Shown in pieces: positions 9,500 through 18,633 of a stretch of DNA of 64,000 bases. Within the stretch, counting starts at the first letter, position 1; every line of letters starts with the position of its first letter. This DNA comes from Chryseobacterium panacisoli (GTDB lineage: Bacteria; Bacteroidota; Bacteroidia; Flavobacteriales; Weeksellaceae). Location: NCBI RefSeq assembly GCF_008274625.1, contig NZ_VTRU01000002.1, positions 186,001 to 250,000 on the forward strand. Direction: 5' to 3'. Below the pieces are notes generated by a model, which was not told where the DNA came from, searched no databases, and saw only the letters and a list, made by a program, of their open reading frames with translations. A program made the position numbers and the translations under genes.

Positions 9500-10408
9500 T
9501 CAGATCTGGCTTTTGATTTCTGCCATTAATTCTTTTCCTCCGTTTTCAAGAACAACTTTTGCAAACTTCTCTCCAAAATTTTCTGTTGGAGTATAGACAA
9601 AGTTTTCATCCACAGCAATGCAGTTTTTCCCATCCAGAGAGCAAAGTGCCGCCTTGAAGCGGATCTGATCCGCGATGATTTCTGCAAAAGCTCCGATAGG
9701 CGCAGTACAGCCTCCTTCCAAAGTACTTAAGAAGTTTCTTTCAATCTCTACACATATCTGGGTCGGGTTGTGGTTGATCTGACGTACAATTTCGTTAATT
9801 TCAGGTTTGTCAGTATGTCCTGCAACGGAAATTACCCCTTGTGATGGAGCACAAATCATTAATGGAAGCATCTCGTAATCGATTTCCATTTTCATTCTTT
9901 TGATCCCGGCCAAAGATAGAATGGTTGCATCAAAGTTGCCGTCCTCAAGCTTTTGAAGTCTGGTTTGAATATTTCCACGGATATCCGAAAACTCGGCATT
10001 CGGATAATTTCTCAGCCAGAACGCTCTTCTTCTCAGACTGCTGGTCGCAAGTTTAAGCTCATGGAATTCTTTATTCCTTGCAGATTCTTTTCTGATCAGG
10101 ATGTCTTGTGGATAATCTCTCTCAAGATAAGCGATCATCTCAATATTTTGAGGCAATTGAGTAGGAACATCTTTTAAAGAATGTACGGCAATATCAATCT
10201 CGTCATTCAATAAGGCAATATCAAGGTCTCTTGTGAAAACCCCGGTGATTCCTAAAGAGTATAAAGGTTGATTGAGATTCTTATCGCCAGAAGAAACGAT
10301 AGGAACAATCTCCGTTAAATAATTGTTGTTCTGAAGGTGCCTTGCAACCTCTCTAGCCTGCCAAAGTGCAAGTGCGGAATTTCTCGTTCCGATTCTAATG
10401 CTTTTCAT
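9500..10408 (-). CDS. hemC: Hydroxymethylbilane synthase (porphobilinogen deaminase)
   Basis: HemC joins four porphobilinogen molecules into hydroxymethylbilane on a dipyrromethane cofactor. The protein starts MKSIRIGTRNSALALWQA, the family N terminus, and carries the HSLKDVPT motif, ATSSLRRRA and the cofactor-bearing Cys in GGCTAPIGA. I place the start at the ATG in front of KSIRIG, giving 302 residues; a longer frame would begin at a TTG 24 bp upstream. The start lies inside the end of hemA, a 14-bp overlap, so the two are translationally coupled. Confidence 0.95.
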   Translation of the reverse strand: MKSIRIGTRNSALALWQAREVARHLQNNNYLTEIVPIVSSGDKNLNQPLYSLGITGVFTRDLDIALLNDEIDIAVHSLKDVPTQLPQNIEMIAYLERDYPQDILIRKESARNKEFHELKLATSSLRRRAFWLRNYPNAEFSDIRGNIQTRLQKLEDGNFDATILSLAGIKRMKMEIDYEMLPLMICAPSQGVISVAGHTDKPEINEIVRQINHNPTQICVEIERNFLSTLEGGCTAPIGAFAEIIADQIRFKAALCSLDGKNCIAVDENFVYTPTENFGEKFAKVVLENGGKELMAEIKSQI

Positions 10409-11669
10409 TGAATTCGTTGTTTGGTTGTTCAACTAATATTTCGTGCATTAATTTACTAATTTCTTCGGCTTTTAAAGGGTTATCAATGATATATTTTGCA
10501 AAACGGTTGGTGATTTTCTGGATCATTTTGTCAGAAAGTTCCATGTCCGTGATGTTTATGTATTTATTTTTTTTGTAAAAATTATGCATTTCATTGCGTT
10601 CCATGTTCTTTAAAACGGCTTTGAAATGATGGATATTCGGTGCCAGCTTTCTCTTTTTTTCCCATTCAATAAAGTCTTTCATCAGTTCCTTGATGATTTT
10701 TTCAGCTTTCGGGATTTCTCTTTCACGCTGTTGAATTGTTTCCTGGATCTGTTTTGAAAGCTCATCCACATCAATCAATGTTACGTTCTCATTTTCGGTG
10801 ACGTTCTTTTCAACGTTATGTGGAATAGAAAGATCAATGACCAGTGTTTCTTTTCCGTTCGGGAAATGAGACTTATTGACAATAGGATGTTTGGCCCCTG
10901 TTGCGACAATAAGAATATCGGTGTTTTTTAGTTCCTTGTCAAAATCAGAATAATCAACATGAGGAATGTTATATTTCTGGGAAATCTTTTCGGCTTTCTC
11001 CTGAGTTCTGTTGGCAATTTTAATTTTCGGCTGAAAGACATGCTTTACCAGATTCTCAACAGTGTTCTGCCCAATCTCGCCTACTCCCAAAAGAAGAATG
11101 TTCTTTTCAGCAATCCTTTTCTGACTGTTCAAAATATAATGCACCGCTGCATAGGAAACAGATGCTGCTCCATTGGAGATTCCGGTTTCATTTTTTATTC
11201 TTTTCGAAATCTGAATAGCTGCATTGATAGCTCTTTCAAGATATGGATTAGAATTTTGTCTCTCTTTTTTGAAACGGCTGTATGCTTTTTTGATCTGTCC
11301 GATAATTTCAAAATCTCCGATAATCTGACTTTCAAGACCGGCGGCAACTCTGAAAAGATGGATCAGAGCTTCTTCCTTGGTGAGAATATTGGCAAACTGA
11401 AGAAAATCCGTAAGATGTACTCCGATGGTTTTGCAATACTCTTCAGCAACTAAAAGGTAATTGGGAGAAGTGGTATAAATTTCGGTCCTGTTACAGGTGG
11501 AAACCACAAATGCATCTCCAAGATCTTCCTGGTGGACCCTGGAAACAAAGTTTTTGATGTTTTCATCAAAGAATGCAAACTTTCCTCTCGTTTCTACGTC
11601 GGCTTTCTCGTAGCTTATAGAAAGCACGGCAAAATTTGACGTTCGATGAATGTTGGAATACTGTAACAT
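10395..11669 (-). CDS. hemA: Glutamyl-tRNA reductase
   Basis: HemA reduces glutamyl-tRNA(Glu) to glutamate-1-semialdehyde, the first committed step of the C5 heme pathway. The 424-residue protein has the catalytic Cys in VSTCNRTEIY, the GLESQIIGDFEI segment, the NADPH-binding GVGEIGQNT motif and a C-terminal dimerization helix. I choose the ATG of MLQYSN: the frame is open further to a TTG, but that TTG lies inside the promoter -7 element. The predicted transcript starts only a few bases before the ATG, so the leader is minimal. It heads the hemA-hemC-hemD-hemE operon. Confidence 0.95.
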   Translation of the reverse strand: MLQYSNIHRTSNFAVLSISYEKADVETRGKFAFFDENIKNFVSRVHQEDLGDAFVVSTCNRTEIYTTSPNYLLVAEEYCKTIGVHLTDFLQFANILTKEEALIHLFRVAAGLESQIIGDFEIIGQIKKAYSRFKKERQNSNPYLERAINAAIQISKRIKNETGISNGAASVSYAAVHYILNSQKRIAEKNILLLGVGEIGQNTVENLVKHVFQPKIKIANRTQEKAEKISQKYNIPHVDYSDFDKELKNTDILIVATGAKHPIVNKSHFPNGKETLVIDLSIPHNVEKNVTENENVTLIDVDELSKQIQETIQQREREIPKAEKIIKELMKDFIEWEKKRKLAPNIHHFKAVLKNMERNEMHNFYKKNKYINITDMELSDKMIQKITNRFAKYIIDNPLKAEEISKLMHEILVEQPNNEFNEKH

Positions 11670-11678
11670 AAGCAGTCG

Positions 11679-11686
11679 CAAATTTA
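11679..11686 (-). promoter_or_regulatory. -7 promoter element of the heme operon
   Basis: Read leftward it is TAAATTTG, an exact TAnnTTTG match, ending 9 bp before the hemA ATG. It decides the hemA start. Confidence 0.65.
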
Positions 11687-12066
11687 CGCATTTTTTAATT
11701 AATCACTCTCAGATAGTGTATATGATAATTATCGTAAAAAACTATAAGGTGATAAAGATTATAGAGTAGGGTGAGAAAAGTTGGTTTGCTTCTATTAGGG
11801 AAGTTTCTTACGTTTTCTATTGATTCTTTTTATTAATTATTTTTTTAATGTAAGGCAGGGCTGTTTAGAAGCCCGGTTGTATCTTCTGTATCTGCCTTTT
11901 CATTCTTTTGTGATTTCGCTTTTTCACCCTTTTAGCAACCCATTAATTTTAGTTTAACTCAAAGTCTGTAAACATCTAAACTGAAAGTTAATAAAGAATT
12001 ATAAATTTTAATAAAATTTTAACCAAATTAAGTTGGTGGGAAATTTCTTTAGTAGTCTTAAATTTA
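11687..12066. other. Non-coding divergent region between hemA and mreB
   Basis: I see no gene-like frame in about 380 bp. It is very AT-rich and carries the divergent promoters of the heme and rod-shape operons at its two ends; no clear operator or hairpin stands out. Confidence 0.5.
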
Positions 12067-12074
12067 TATCTTTG
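12067..12074 (+). promoter_or_regulatory. -7 promoter element of the mre operon
   Basis: TATCTTTG matches TAnnTTTG exactly, 24 bp before the mreB start. Confidence 0.6.
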
Positions 12075-12098
12075 TAATCTTAAAATCAGAAGAAAAAT

Positions 12099-13124
12099 AT
12101 GAGTTTATTTGATATGTTTACGCAAGAAATTGCGATAGACCTGGGAACGGCTAATACCCTTATTATCCATAATAATAAAATTGTTATAGATCAACCTTCA
12201 ATTGTTGCAATTGAGCGTTCTACGGGTAAACCCATTGCTGTAGGTGAACAGGCTAAGCATATGCAAGGTAAAACTCACGAGGATATCAAAACTATCCGTC
12301 CTTTGAAAGACGGTGTTATTGCTGATTTCCATGCTTCTGAACATATGATCAAGGAATTTATCAAGAAAATTCCGGGAATCAAAGGTAAATTCATTCAACC
12401 GGCATTACGAATTGTAATCTGCATCCCTTCTGGTATTACTGAAGTTGAAAAAAGAGCGGTAAGAGACTCTGCTCAGAAAGTAAATGCAAAAGAAGTACGA
12501 TTGATCTATGAGCCAATGGCAGCAGCAATTGGTGTGGGAATAGATGTGCAGAAGCCCGAAGGAAACATGATCATTGATATAGGTGGAGGTACAACAGAAA
12601 TTGCTGTAGTAGCTTTAGGAGGTATCGTTTGTGATAAATCTGTGAAAATTGCAGGAGATGTATTTACTAATGATATTGCTTACTATCTTAGAACTCACCA
12701 TAACCTTTATATCGGAGAAAGAACCGCTGAAAGAATCAAAATTGAAGTAGGCTCTGCAGTAGAAGATCTTGATGTAGACATCGAGGATATTCCGGTACAA
12801 GGAAGAGACCTTATTACAGGGAAGCCTAAAGAAATTATGGTTGGATATAAAGAGATTGCCCGTGCATTAGACAAATCGATCATCAGAATTGAAGATGCTG
12901 TAATGGAAACTCTTTCTCTTACACCACCGGAGCTGGCAGCTGATATTTACAAAACAGGTATTTATCTTGCCGGAGGGGGAGCGTTATTAAGAGGTCTTGC
13001 GGACAGAATCCACAAAAAAACAGGCCTGCCTGTATTTGTTGCTGAAGATCCGTTGAGAGCTGTTGTTCGTGGAACAGGTATTGCCCTTAAGAATATGGAT
13101 AAGTTCAATTTCTTAATTAAATAA
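12099..13124 (+). CDS. mreB: Rod shape-determining protein MreB
   Basis: MreB is the actin-like ATPase that polymerizes under the inner membrane and guides lateral cell-wall synthesis. The 341-residue protein has the phosphate-1 motif AIDLGTANT at the N terminus, the phosphate-2 motif IDIGGGTTEIAV near residue 159, and the adenosine motif near LAGGGALLRGL at 290. It heads the operon mreB-mreC-mreD-PBP2-rodA; the following mreC starts 28 bp downstream. Confidence 0.98.
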   Translation: MSLFDMFTQEIAIDLGTANTLIIHNNKIVIDQPSIVAIERSTGKPIAVGEQAKHMQGKTHEDIKTIRPLKDGVIADFHASEHMIKEFIKKIPGIKGKFIQPALRIVICIPSGITEVEKRAVRDSAQKVNAKEVRLIYEPMAAAIGVGIDVQKPEGNMIIDIGGGTTEIAVVALGGIVCDKSVKIAGDVFTNDIAYYLRTHHNLYIGERTAERIKIEVGSAVEDLDVDIEDIPVQGRDLITGKPKEIMVGYKEIARALDKSIIRIEDAVMETLSLTPPELAADIYKTGIYLAGGGALLRGLADRIHKKTGLPVFVAEDPLRAVVRGTGIALKNMDKFNFLIK

Positions 13125-13152
13125 TTTTAACTTTTTACGACTTTATATCTGA

Positions 13153-14007
13153 ATGGGATTTTTGCTGAGATTATTTTCGAAGAATACTCTTTTCGTCTTC
13201 TTTATATTTCTGCAAATTATTGCTCTGGTTTTGATATTCTCCAGAAATGCCATGCAGAAATCCTGGCTGGCGGGGCAGACTGCTGCGTTCAATTCCTGGG
13301 TTTCCGGATATATTGATGAAGGAGTTTCTTATCTGAAGCTGAAACAGATCAACGAAGATCTTGTAGTTCAGAATAAAGCACTTATGACTGAGCTCTATGG
13401 AAAGGACGGATCTAAGAATCCTGTTTTCAAAAGAGTTCATGATACTATTGGTGGGGGGCAGATCTATACTTTTGTTGATGGGGAAATTGTTTTCAACAGT
13501 ATCAACAGAAGAAACAACTATTTTACAATCAACCGTGGCCGCAGAGACGGAGTCTTTCCTCAGATGGGGGTAATGGCGCCAAGAGGTATTGCGGGAATTG
13601 TAATTAATTCTACAGACAGTTATGCATTAGTTCAGTCAGTCTTAAGTGTTAACAAGATCAGGATTAATGCAGCACTCAAAAACTCAGGATATTTCGGGAC
13701 TTTAACGTGGAATGGTGATAATTCCAGAGTGATGCATCTTGCAGATATTCCAAAATATGTTGCTCTAAAAGTAGGAGATACAGTTGTTACAGACGGTAAA
13801 TCTGCAATCTTCCCTAAGGGAGTGACAATTGGTACTATTGCAGGATATTCTGTAGATAATAAAACCGGCTTTTGGGATATCTCCGTTGAGCTGAGTGAAA
13901 AAATGGGAGCGTTGAACAAAGTATTTGTAGTGAAGAATCTTAAGAAAGCAGAAGTGCAGAAGATTCAGGACACTATGCAGGCTGTAATAAAAAAAGAAAA
14001 TGATTAG
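13153..14007 (+). CDS. mreC: Rod shape-determining protein MreC
   Basis: MreC is a bitopic inner-membrane protein whose periplasmic beta domain scaffolds the elongasome and activates PBP2. The 284-residue product has a transmembrane segment at about residues 12-28, a helical coiled-coil-like stretch to residue 75, and the beta-rich MreC domain with GVFPQMGVMAPRGIAG. Its last 8 bp overlap mreD, pointing to translational coupling. Confidence 0.95.
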   Translation: MGFLLRLFSKNTLFVFFIFLQIIALVLIFSRNAMQKSWLAGQTAAFNSWVSGYIDEGVSYLKLKQINEDLVVQNKALMTELYGKDGSKNPVFKRVHDTIGGGQIYTFVDGEIVFNSINRRNNYFTINRGRRDGVFPQMGVMAPRGIAGIVINSTDSYALVQSVLSVNKIRINAALKNSGYFGTLTWNGDNSRVMHLADIPKYVALKVGDTVVTDGKSAIFPKGVTIGTIAGYSVDNKTGFWDISVELSEKMGALNKVFVVKNLKKAEVQKIQDTMQAVIKKEND

Positions 14008-14506
14008 CAGGACTTTATTTACTGATATATTGATCATGATTTTTCTTGTGGCATTACAGATATTTGTATTGAACAGGATTACGCTTTTCGGGAAATATAC
14101 TCCGGTATTATATCCCGTATTTGTTATGTTCTATCCCTTTTTCAGGAATAAATTTCAGTTCCTGGCATTGAGCTTTTTAATAGGATTGTCTATTGACGGG
14201 TTTCTTTATTCGTGGGGAATCAATGCATTTGCAACAACGCTGATTGCCTATTTCAGGACACTGATCTTCAGGACTTCTACCGATACGTCTACGGACTTTT
14301 TCTCTTTTCAGTCCCTTCAGTGGGCACAGTTTTTACTGTTTTTATTTTCCAGTATTTTCCTGCACCAGCTTTTAGTGCAGTATATAGAATTCTTTAAATT
14401 TAGCAGATTTTTCGAAATATTGTTTAATGTGTTGGTAACTAGTGTAATTTCATTTATATTTATAGTCATCTACGCATTAATCTTTAAAATCAAACAAAAA
14501 GTTTGA
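14000..14506 (+). CDS. mreD: Rod shape-determining protein MreD-like membrane protein
   Basis: The 168-residue product is almost wholly hydrophobic, with five to six predicted membrane segments, matching the small integral membrane protein MreD. Sequence conservation is low in this family, so position between mreC and PBP2 is the main support. It overlaps mreC by 8 bp at the front and PBP2 by 4 bp at the end. Confidence 0.9.
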   Translation: MISRTLFTDILIMIFLVALQIFVLNRITLFGKYTPVLYPVFVMFYPFFRNKFQFLALSFLIGLSIDGFLYSWGINAFATTLIAYFRTLIFRTSTDTSTDFFSFQSLQWAQFLLFLFSSIFLHQLLVQYIEFFKFSRFFEILFNVLVTSVISFIFIVIYALIFKIKQKV

Positions 14507-16548
14507 ACACACGTTATTTTAAAATTTTTTCCATCCTCGTTGTCATCGCCCTTATTTTTGTGGCGAGGCTTGCCTATTTACAGTTATTTACAGACCGTTA
14601 TGCATTAAATGCAGCGAATACCTCCATCAAAACCGAATATGTTATTCCGCAGCGTGGAGTTATTTTTGACAGGAATGGTAAAATCATGGTGGGAAACCAG
14701 CCCGCTTATGAAGTTTCTTTTACACAGGCTTTAATGCGTCCTGATTTTGATACGCTCGGATTCTGTAGTCTTATGAAGATCTCCAAAGCAGATTTTGTTA
14801 AAAGAATTGATGTAATTAAAAAGGAAAAATACTATTCTAAACTGACTCCGATGACTTTTCTGAAGGATCTGAGCAGAGAGGACATCGCAAGAGTTCAGGA
14901 AATTATTTTTAAATATCCGGCTTTTAATATTGTACAAAGACCTCAGCGTCAATACGAAGTTTCTACTTCAGGTAACCTTCTGGGATATACCAGTGAAGTC
15001 AATGAACGTGAAATAAAAAAAGACTCTGCATACTATTTACCGGGAGATTTTATCGGAAAAACAGGAGTTGAAAAATCCTACGAAAAAGAGCTTCGCGGAG
15101 TAAAAGGAGTGAAATATATCCAAAAAGATATCAGGCTCCGAAATATTGGTTCTTATAAAAACGGGTCTTTGGATAAGGATGTAATTACAGGTAAAGATAT
15201 TACCTTAACCATTGATTATGATCTTCAGAGAACCGCTGAAGAAATGCTTGTGAACAAACACGGTGCTATTGTAGCTTTAGACCCTAATAACGGGGAAGTA
15301 CTGGTTGCGGCTACCGGACCGGATATTGACCCGAATCTTTTCACCGGACCTTACAAATCAAAAAACTTATATGCTCTCTCAAAAGATACGCTTTACGAAA
15401 ATAAGCCCACTTTTGATCGTTCTTTGCAGGCAGGTTATCCTCCGGGATCAACGTTCAAATTGTTGACTGCCCTGGCTGCCATGCAGATGGGAGTAATGGA
15501 TGAAAAGACTATTTTCCCTTGTGGTGGTGGGTTTTTCTATAAAGGAAAAAGAATTAAAGGCCATGGTGGAGCCGATCCGCTCATTCCTTCCATTCAGGTT
15601 TCCAGTAACTGCTTTTTTACGTATGCATTTATTGCAATTATCAAAAAATATCCGGGAAATCCTTCAAAAGGTGTTGATGAATGGAAAAAGATCATGAGCA
15701 GCTTTGGAGTGGGAGAATTTTTGAATAATGATTTTGCTGTGGGAGCAAAAGGAAGAATACCTTCCGGAGATTTTTATGAGAAAAGGTTTAAAGCTATCAT
15801 GAAAGCAAGTGGCTCCAAGAGAACTGATTTTAAAAACTGGGACGAAATGTCAACCGGAGCTATCTATAATGGGATGGGGCAGGGTGATGTTTTGGTAACC
15901 CCTATTCAGCTGGCCAACTATGTAGGTGCTATCGCTAACAAAGGATGGTATTATACGCCTCATATTGTTAAAGCAATTGATGGAAAGCCTAATCCAGATC
16001 CAAGATTTAAGGTTAAACACAAGACATTAGTTGAGCCAAGACATTTTGAACCTGTTTTAAAAGGTATGGAAGCTGTGGTTTTGAGAGGAACAGCAAGAGG
16101 ATTGAAATCCAATGATTTTACACAATTAGCCAAAACGGGTACAGCACAGGTTCCGCAAGGAAAGGATAATTCGATCTTTGTATTGATTGCGCCTGCTGAT
16201 AAACCTAAAATTGTGGTGGTAGCAGTAATGGAACATGCAGGATTTGGAGCAACATGGGCAGGACCAGCTTGTACGGTAATTGCTGAAAAATATATTACAG
16301 GTGATCTGAAAAGAGAAAATCTTTATAAAAAAATGATCACCTCAAGCTTTATGCCGGAGTATAAAAGGCAGTGGATTGCAGATTTGAAACGTAAAGGTTT
16401 ATACGTTGACCCTAAACCGGATTCAATAAAACAAAAAAGAATAAAAGATAGCCTGGAGCTGGTGAGACAGCAAAAAGCCAAGCTGCAAAAGAAAATAGAA
16501 GAGGAAGCTAAAAAGAATAACACTGCTAAAAAAACTGTTAAGCAATGA
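14503..16548 (+). CDS. mrdA: Penicillin-binding protein 2 (elongasome transpeptidase)
   Basis: PBP2 cross-links peptidoglycan during cell elongation, with RodA as its glycosyltransferase partner. The 681-residue protein has an N-terminal membrane anchor (about residues 6-28), a PBP dimerization domain, and the transpeptidase domain with Ser316-Thr-Phe-Lys319, Ser367-Ser-Asn369 and Lys544-Thr-Gly546. The start is a TTG that shares TTGA with the mreD stop; no ATG is available near the anchor, so I accept the TTG. The C terminus adds about 60 Lys/Glu/Gln-rich residues beyond the catalytic domain. Confidence 0.95.
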   Translation: MNTRYFKIFSILVVIALIFVARLAYLQLFTDRYALNAANTSIKTEYVIPQRGVIFDRNGKIMVGNQPAYEVSFTQALMRPDFDTLGFCSLMKISKADFVKRIDVIKKEKYYSKLTPMTFLKDLSREDIARVQEIIFKYPAFNIVQRPQRQYEVSTSGNLLGYTSEVNEREIKKDSAYYLPGDFIGKTGVEKSYEKELRGVKGVKYIQKDIRLRNIGSYKNGSLDKDVITGKDITLTIDYDLQRTAEEMLVNKHGAIVALDPNNGEVLVAATGPDIDPNLFTGPYKSKNLYALSKDTLYENKPTFDRSLQAGYPPGSTFKLLTALAAMQMGVMDEKTIFPCGGGFFYKGKRIKGHGGADPLIPSIQVSSNCFFTYAFIAIIKKYPGNPSKGVDEWKKIMSSFGVGEFLNNDFAVGAKGRIPSGDFYEKRFKAIMKASGSKRTDFKNWDEMSTGAIYNGMGQGDVLVTPIQLANYVGAIANKGWYYTPHIVKAIDGKPNPDPRFKVKHKTLVEPRHFEPVLKGMEAVVLRGTARGLKSNDFTQLAKTGTAQVPQGKDNSIFVLIAPADKPKIVVVAVMEHAGFGATWAGPACTVIAEKYITGDLKRENLYKKMITSSFMPEYKRQWIADLKRKGLYVDPKPDSIKQKRIKDSLELVRQQKAKLQKKIEEEAKKNNTAKKTVKQ

Positions 16549-17774
16549 AATGGACTGAAGGAATAGATAAATTAGGCCTTGGGCTGTATTTTCTGCTTTG
16601 TGTTTTTGCCATTGCAAATATTTACAGTGTTGACCAGAAACTTGGGGAAAAGCAATTGATCTTTTTCTGTATTTCGTTATTTGTGGGACTCATTATATTT
16701 TTCAGCAGAAGTAAATTCTTTGAAAATATGGCCGGGATTATTTACATCGGCGGAGTCTTGTTGCTTATCGGGCTTTTTCCCTTTGGAAAAGAAATTCTGG
16801 GACAGAAGAACTGGTATAAATTCGGAAGTTTTACCATGCAGCCTGTAGAATTTGCGAAGATAGGAACCGCGCTGATGCTTGCAAACTATGTTTCCGGACC
16901 TGATTTTAACCTTAAAAACCGAAAGTCTTTATTGACTACTTTAGCCATTATTGGTGTTCCTGCGGTTGTTGTTCTTGCTATTCCCGATGTAGGTTCCATG
17001 CTTGTATTTATTGCATTTTTCATTGCTTTATACAGAGAAGGGCTGAGCGGTCTTTTATTTGGTATAGGATTCCTTTTTGCCGGAGTTTTTCTAATTTCAT
17101 TAGCTGTGCCTCCTATTTATGTTGCAATAGCAGTTCTGGTAATTGCCGGTATTCTGATTGCGATGAATTATCATAGAATGTCCTGGGATGTGATTTCAAT
17201 TTCTGGAATTTCAGGATCTATTCTTTTACTGTGCGGACTGGCTTTCGCATCTCCAACTATTTTAGAAAAACTTCCTAAACACCAGAGAGAAAGAATTGAT
17301 GTTCTTTATAAAGGTGAAAAGGCATTTAGAGATACTTCAGGATACAATTTATTATATTCCAAAACAGCTATCGGATCCGGTGGGCTTTGGGGGAAAGGAT
17401 ACCGTGAAGGATCAGTTACCCAGGGGAAATTTGTACCGGAACAGGAAACAGATTATATCTTTTGTACAGTGGGAGAAGAGTGGGGCTTTTTAGGAAGTGC
17501 AATTCTCATCTTATGTTACATGATCTATATAGGAAGAATATACTATCTCGCAGAGAGGCAGAAATCCACTTTTAACCGTGTCTTCGGATATTGTTTTGCC
17601 TCGATTCTTCTGATGCACTTTTCGATCAATTTAGGGATGGTTATGGGCCTTTTCCCTACGGTTGGGATTCCTCTTCCGTATTTCAGTTATGGAGGAAGTT
17701 CTTTACTGGCATTCTCTATGATGACTTTTATTTTCTTTAAACTTAATTATTCGGATAAAAACAGCCTGGTGTAA
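16545..17774 (+). CDS. rodA: RodA peptidoglycan glycosyltransferase
   Basis: RodA is a SEDS-family membrane enzyme that polymerizes lipid II into glycan strands with PBP2. The 409-residue protein has about ten membrane segments and the SEDS C-terminal signature GIPLPYFSYGGSS. The conserved Asp-containing loop is expected in the region FVPEQETDYIF, which is present. Its ATG overlaps the PBP2 stop as ATGA, so the PBP2-RodA pair is translated together. Confidence 0.97.
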   Translation: MKWTEGIDKLGLGLYFLLCVFAIANIYSVDQKLGEKQLIFFCISLFVGLIIFFSRSKFFENMAGIIYIGGVLLLIGLFPFGKEILGQKNWYKFGSFTMQPVEFAKIGTALMLANYVSGPDFNLKNRKSLLTTLAIIGVPAVVVLAIPDVGSMLVFIAFFIALYREGLSGLLFGIGFLFAGVFLISLAVPPIYVAIAVLVIAGILIAMNYHRMSWDVISISGISGSILLLCGLAFASPTILEKLPKHQRERIDVLYKGEKAFRDTSGYNLLYSKTAIGSGGLWGKGYREGSVTQGKFVPEQETDYIFCTVGEEWGFLGSAILILCYMIYIGRIYYLAERQKSTFNRVFGYCFASILLMHFSINLGMVMGLFPTVGIPLPYFSYGGSSLLAFSMMTFIFFKLNYSDKNSLV

Positions 17775-17875
17775 AGGTTTTGAAGATCAAAAAATAACGT
17801 TTAAAAGCTGAAATTTTTATTCTTATTTAAAATCTGCTCTGGGTGGAGTATATTGTCATGATAAATCATAAAAAT

Positions 17876-18451
17876 ATGAAAGATGCTTATTTCGTGGATC
17901 AGAATTTTGAAAACACAGACTTTTCTCAATTGGAAAAAGGAGAGTACGATAACTGTACTTTCCGAAACGGTAATCTTGAGTATGCAAACCTTTCCGGATT
18001 CAGCTTTACAGATTGTGAATTTATAGAGTGTAACCTCAGCATGGCAAAGATTATGAGGACGGCTTTTCATAATGTGATTTTCAAAGAATGTAAAATGTTT
18101 GGCCTCCAGTTTAATGACTGTAACGCATTCGGGCTATCTTTTACATTTGATGGGTGTGCTTTAAATAATTCTGTTTTCTATCAGACATCCATTAAGAAAA
18201 CGGTTTTCAAAAATTCCAGATTAATTGAAGTAGACTTCACTGAATGTGATGCCTCAAATGCCGTCTTTAGCAACTGCGATCTGTCTGGCGCTGTTTTCGA
18301 TACTGCAAACCTTGAAAAAGCAGATTTCAGAACATCGGTCAATTATTCAATAGATCCGGCTTTAAACAGGCTTAAAAAGGCCAGATTTTCACTTTCTGAA
18401 ATATATGGACTCTTATATAAGCTGGATATTGAAATTGATAAGAACAGCTAA
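17876..18451 (+). CDS. Pentapeptide repeat protein
   Basis: The protein folds as a right-handed quadrilateral beta-helix: from about residue 12 to 165 it repeats the five-residue pattern A/C-(D/N/S)-L/F-X-X, for example CTFRNGNLEYANLSGFSF and DASNAVFSNCDLSGAVFDTANLEKADF. Such proteins can mimic DNA and protect gyrase (Qnr, MfpA type), but most have no known role, and I see no Qnr-specific loop. Three starts are possible (GTG at 17843, ATG at 17858, ATG at 17876); I choose MKDAYFVDQNF because the helix begins there. It has no signal peptide, so it is cytoplasmic. Confidence 0.85.
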   Translation: MKDAYFVDQNFENTDFSQLEKGEYDNCTFRNGNLEYANLSGFSFTDCEFIECNLSMAKIMRTAFHNVIFKECKMFGLQFNDCNAFGLSFTFDGCALNNSVFYQTSIKKTVFKNSRLIEVDFTECDASNAVFSNCDLSGAVFDTANLEKADFRTSVNYSIDPALNRLKKARFSLSEIYGLLYKLDIEIDKNS

Positions 18452-18502
18452 TGGCGTCGTTGTGTAATAGCAATTAAAATTGAATAGATATTCATTCAAT
18501 AG

Positions 18503-18560
18503 AAGCAGGTTTTAACCTGCTTTTCTTTTAAGGACAGTTTCAAGGCTTTAGCCAAAACTT
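18503..18560 (+). repeat. Dispersed palindromic repeat, copy A, acting as a terminator
   Basis: The element starts with a hairpin (arms AAGCAGGTT and AACCTGCTT) followed by a T-rich stretch, which can terminate the pentapeptide gene. After 21 bp it ends with GGCTTTAGCCAAAACTT. The same two-part layout recurs at 44401-44459 and, inverted, at 60120-60177. Confidence 0.7.
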
Positions 18561-18576
18561 GCTGTAAATAGCGCAT

Positions 18577-18604
18577 ATAAAAAAGCCATCAGAATTCTGA
18601 TGGC
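18577..18604 (-). terminator. Terminator after the NlpC/P60 gene
   Basis: GCCATCAGAATTCTGATGGC is a perfect 20-bp palindrome. Read leftward it is followed by a T-rich run. Confidence 0.85.
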
Positions 18605-18633
18605 TTCATTATTTAAATCAATTATTTATAAAA

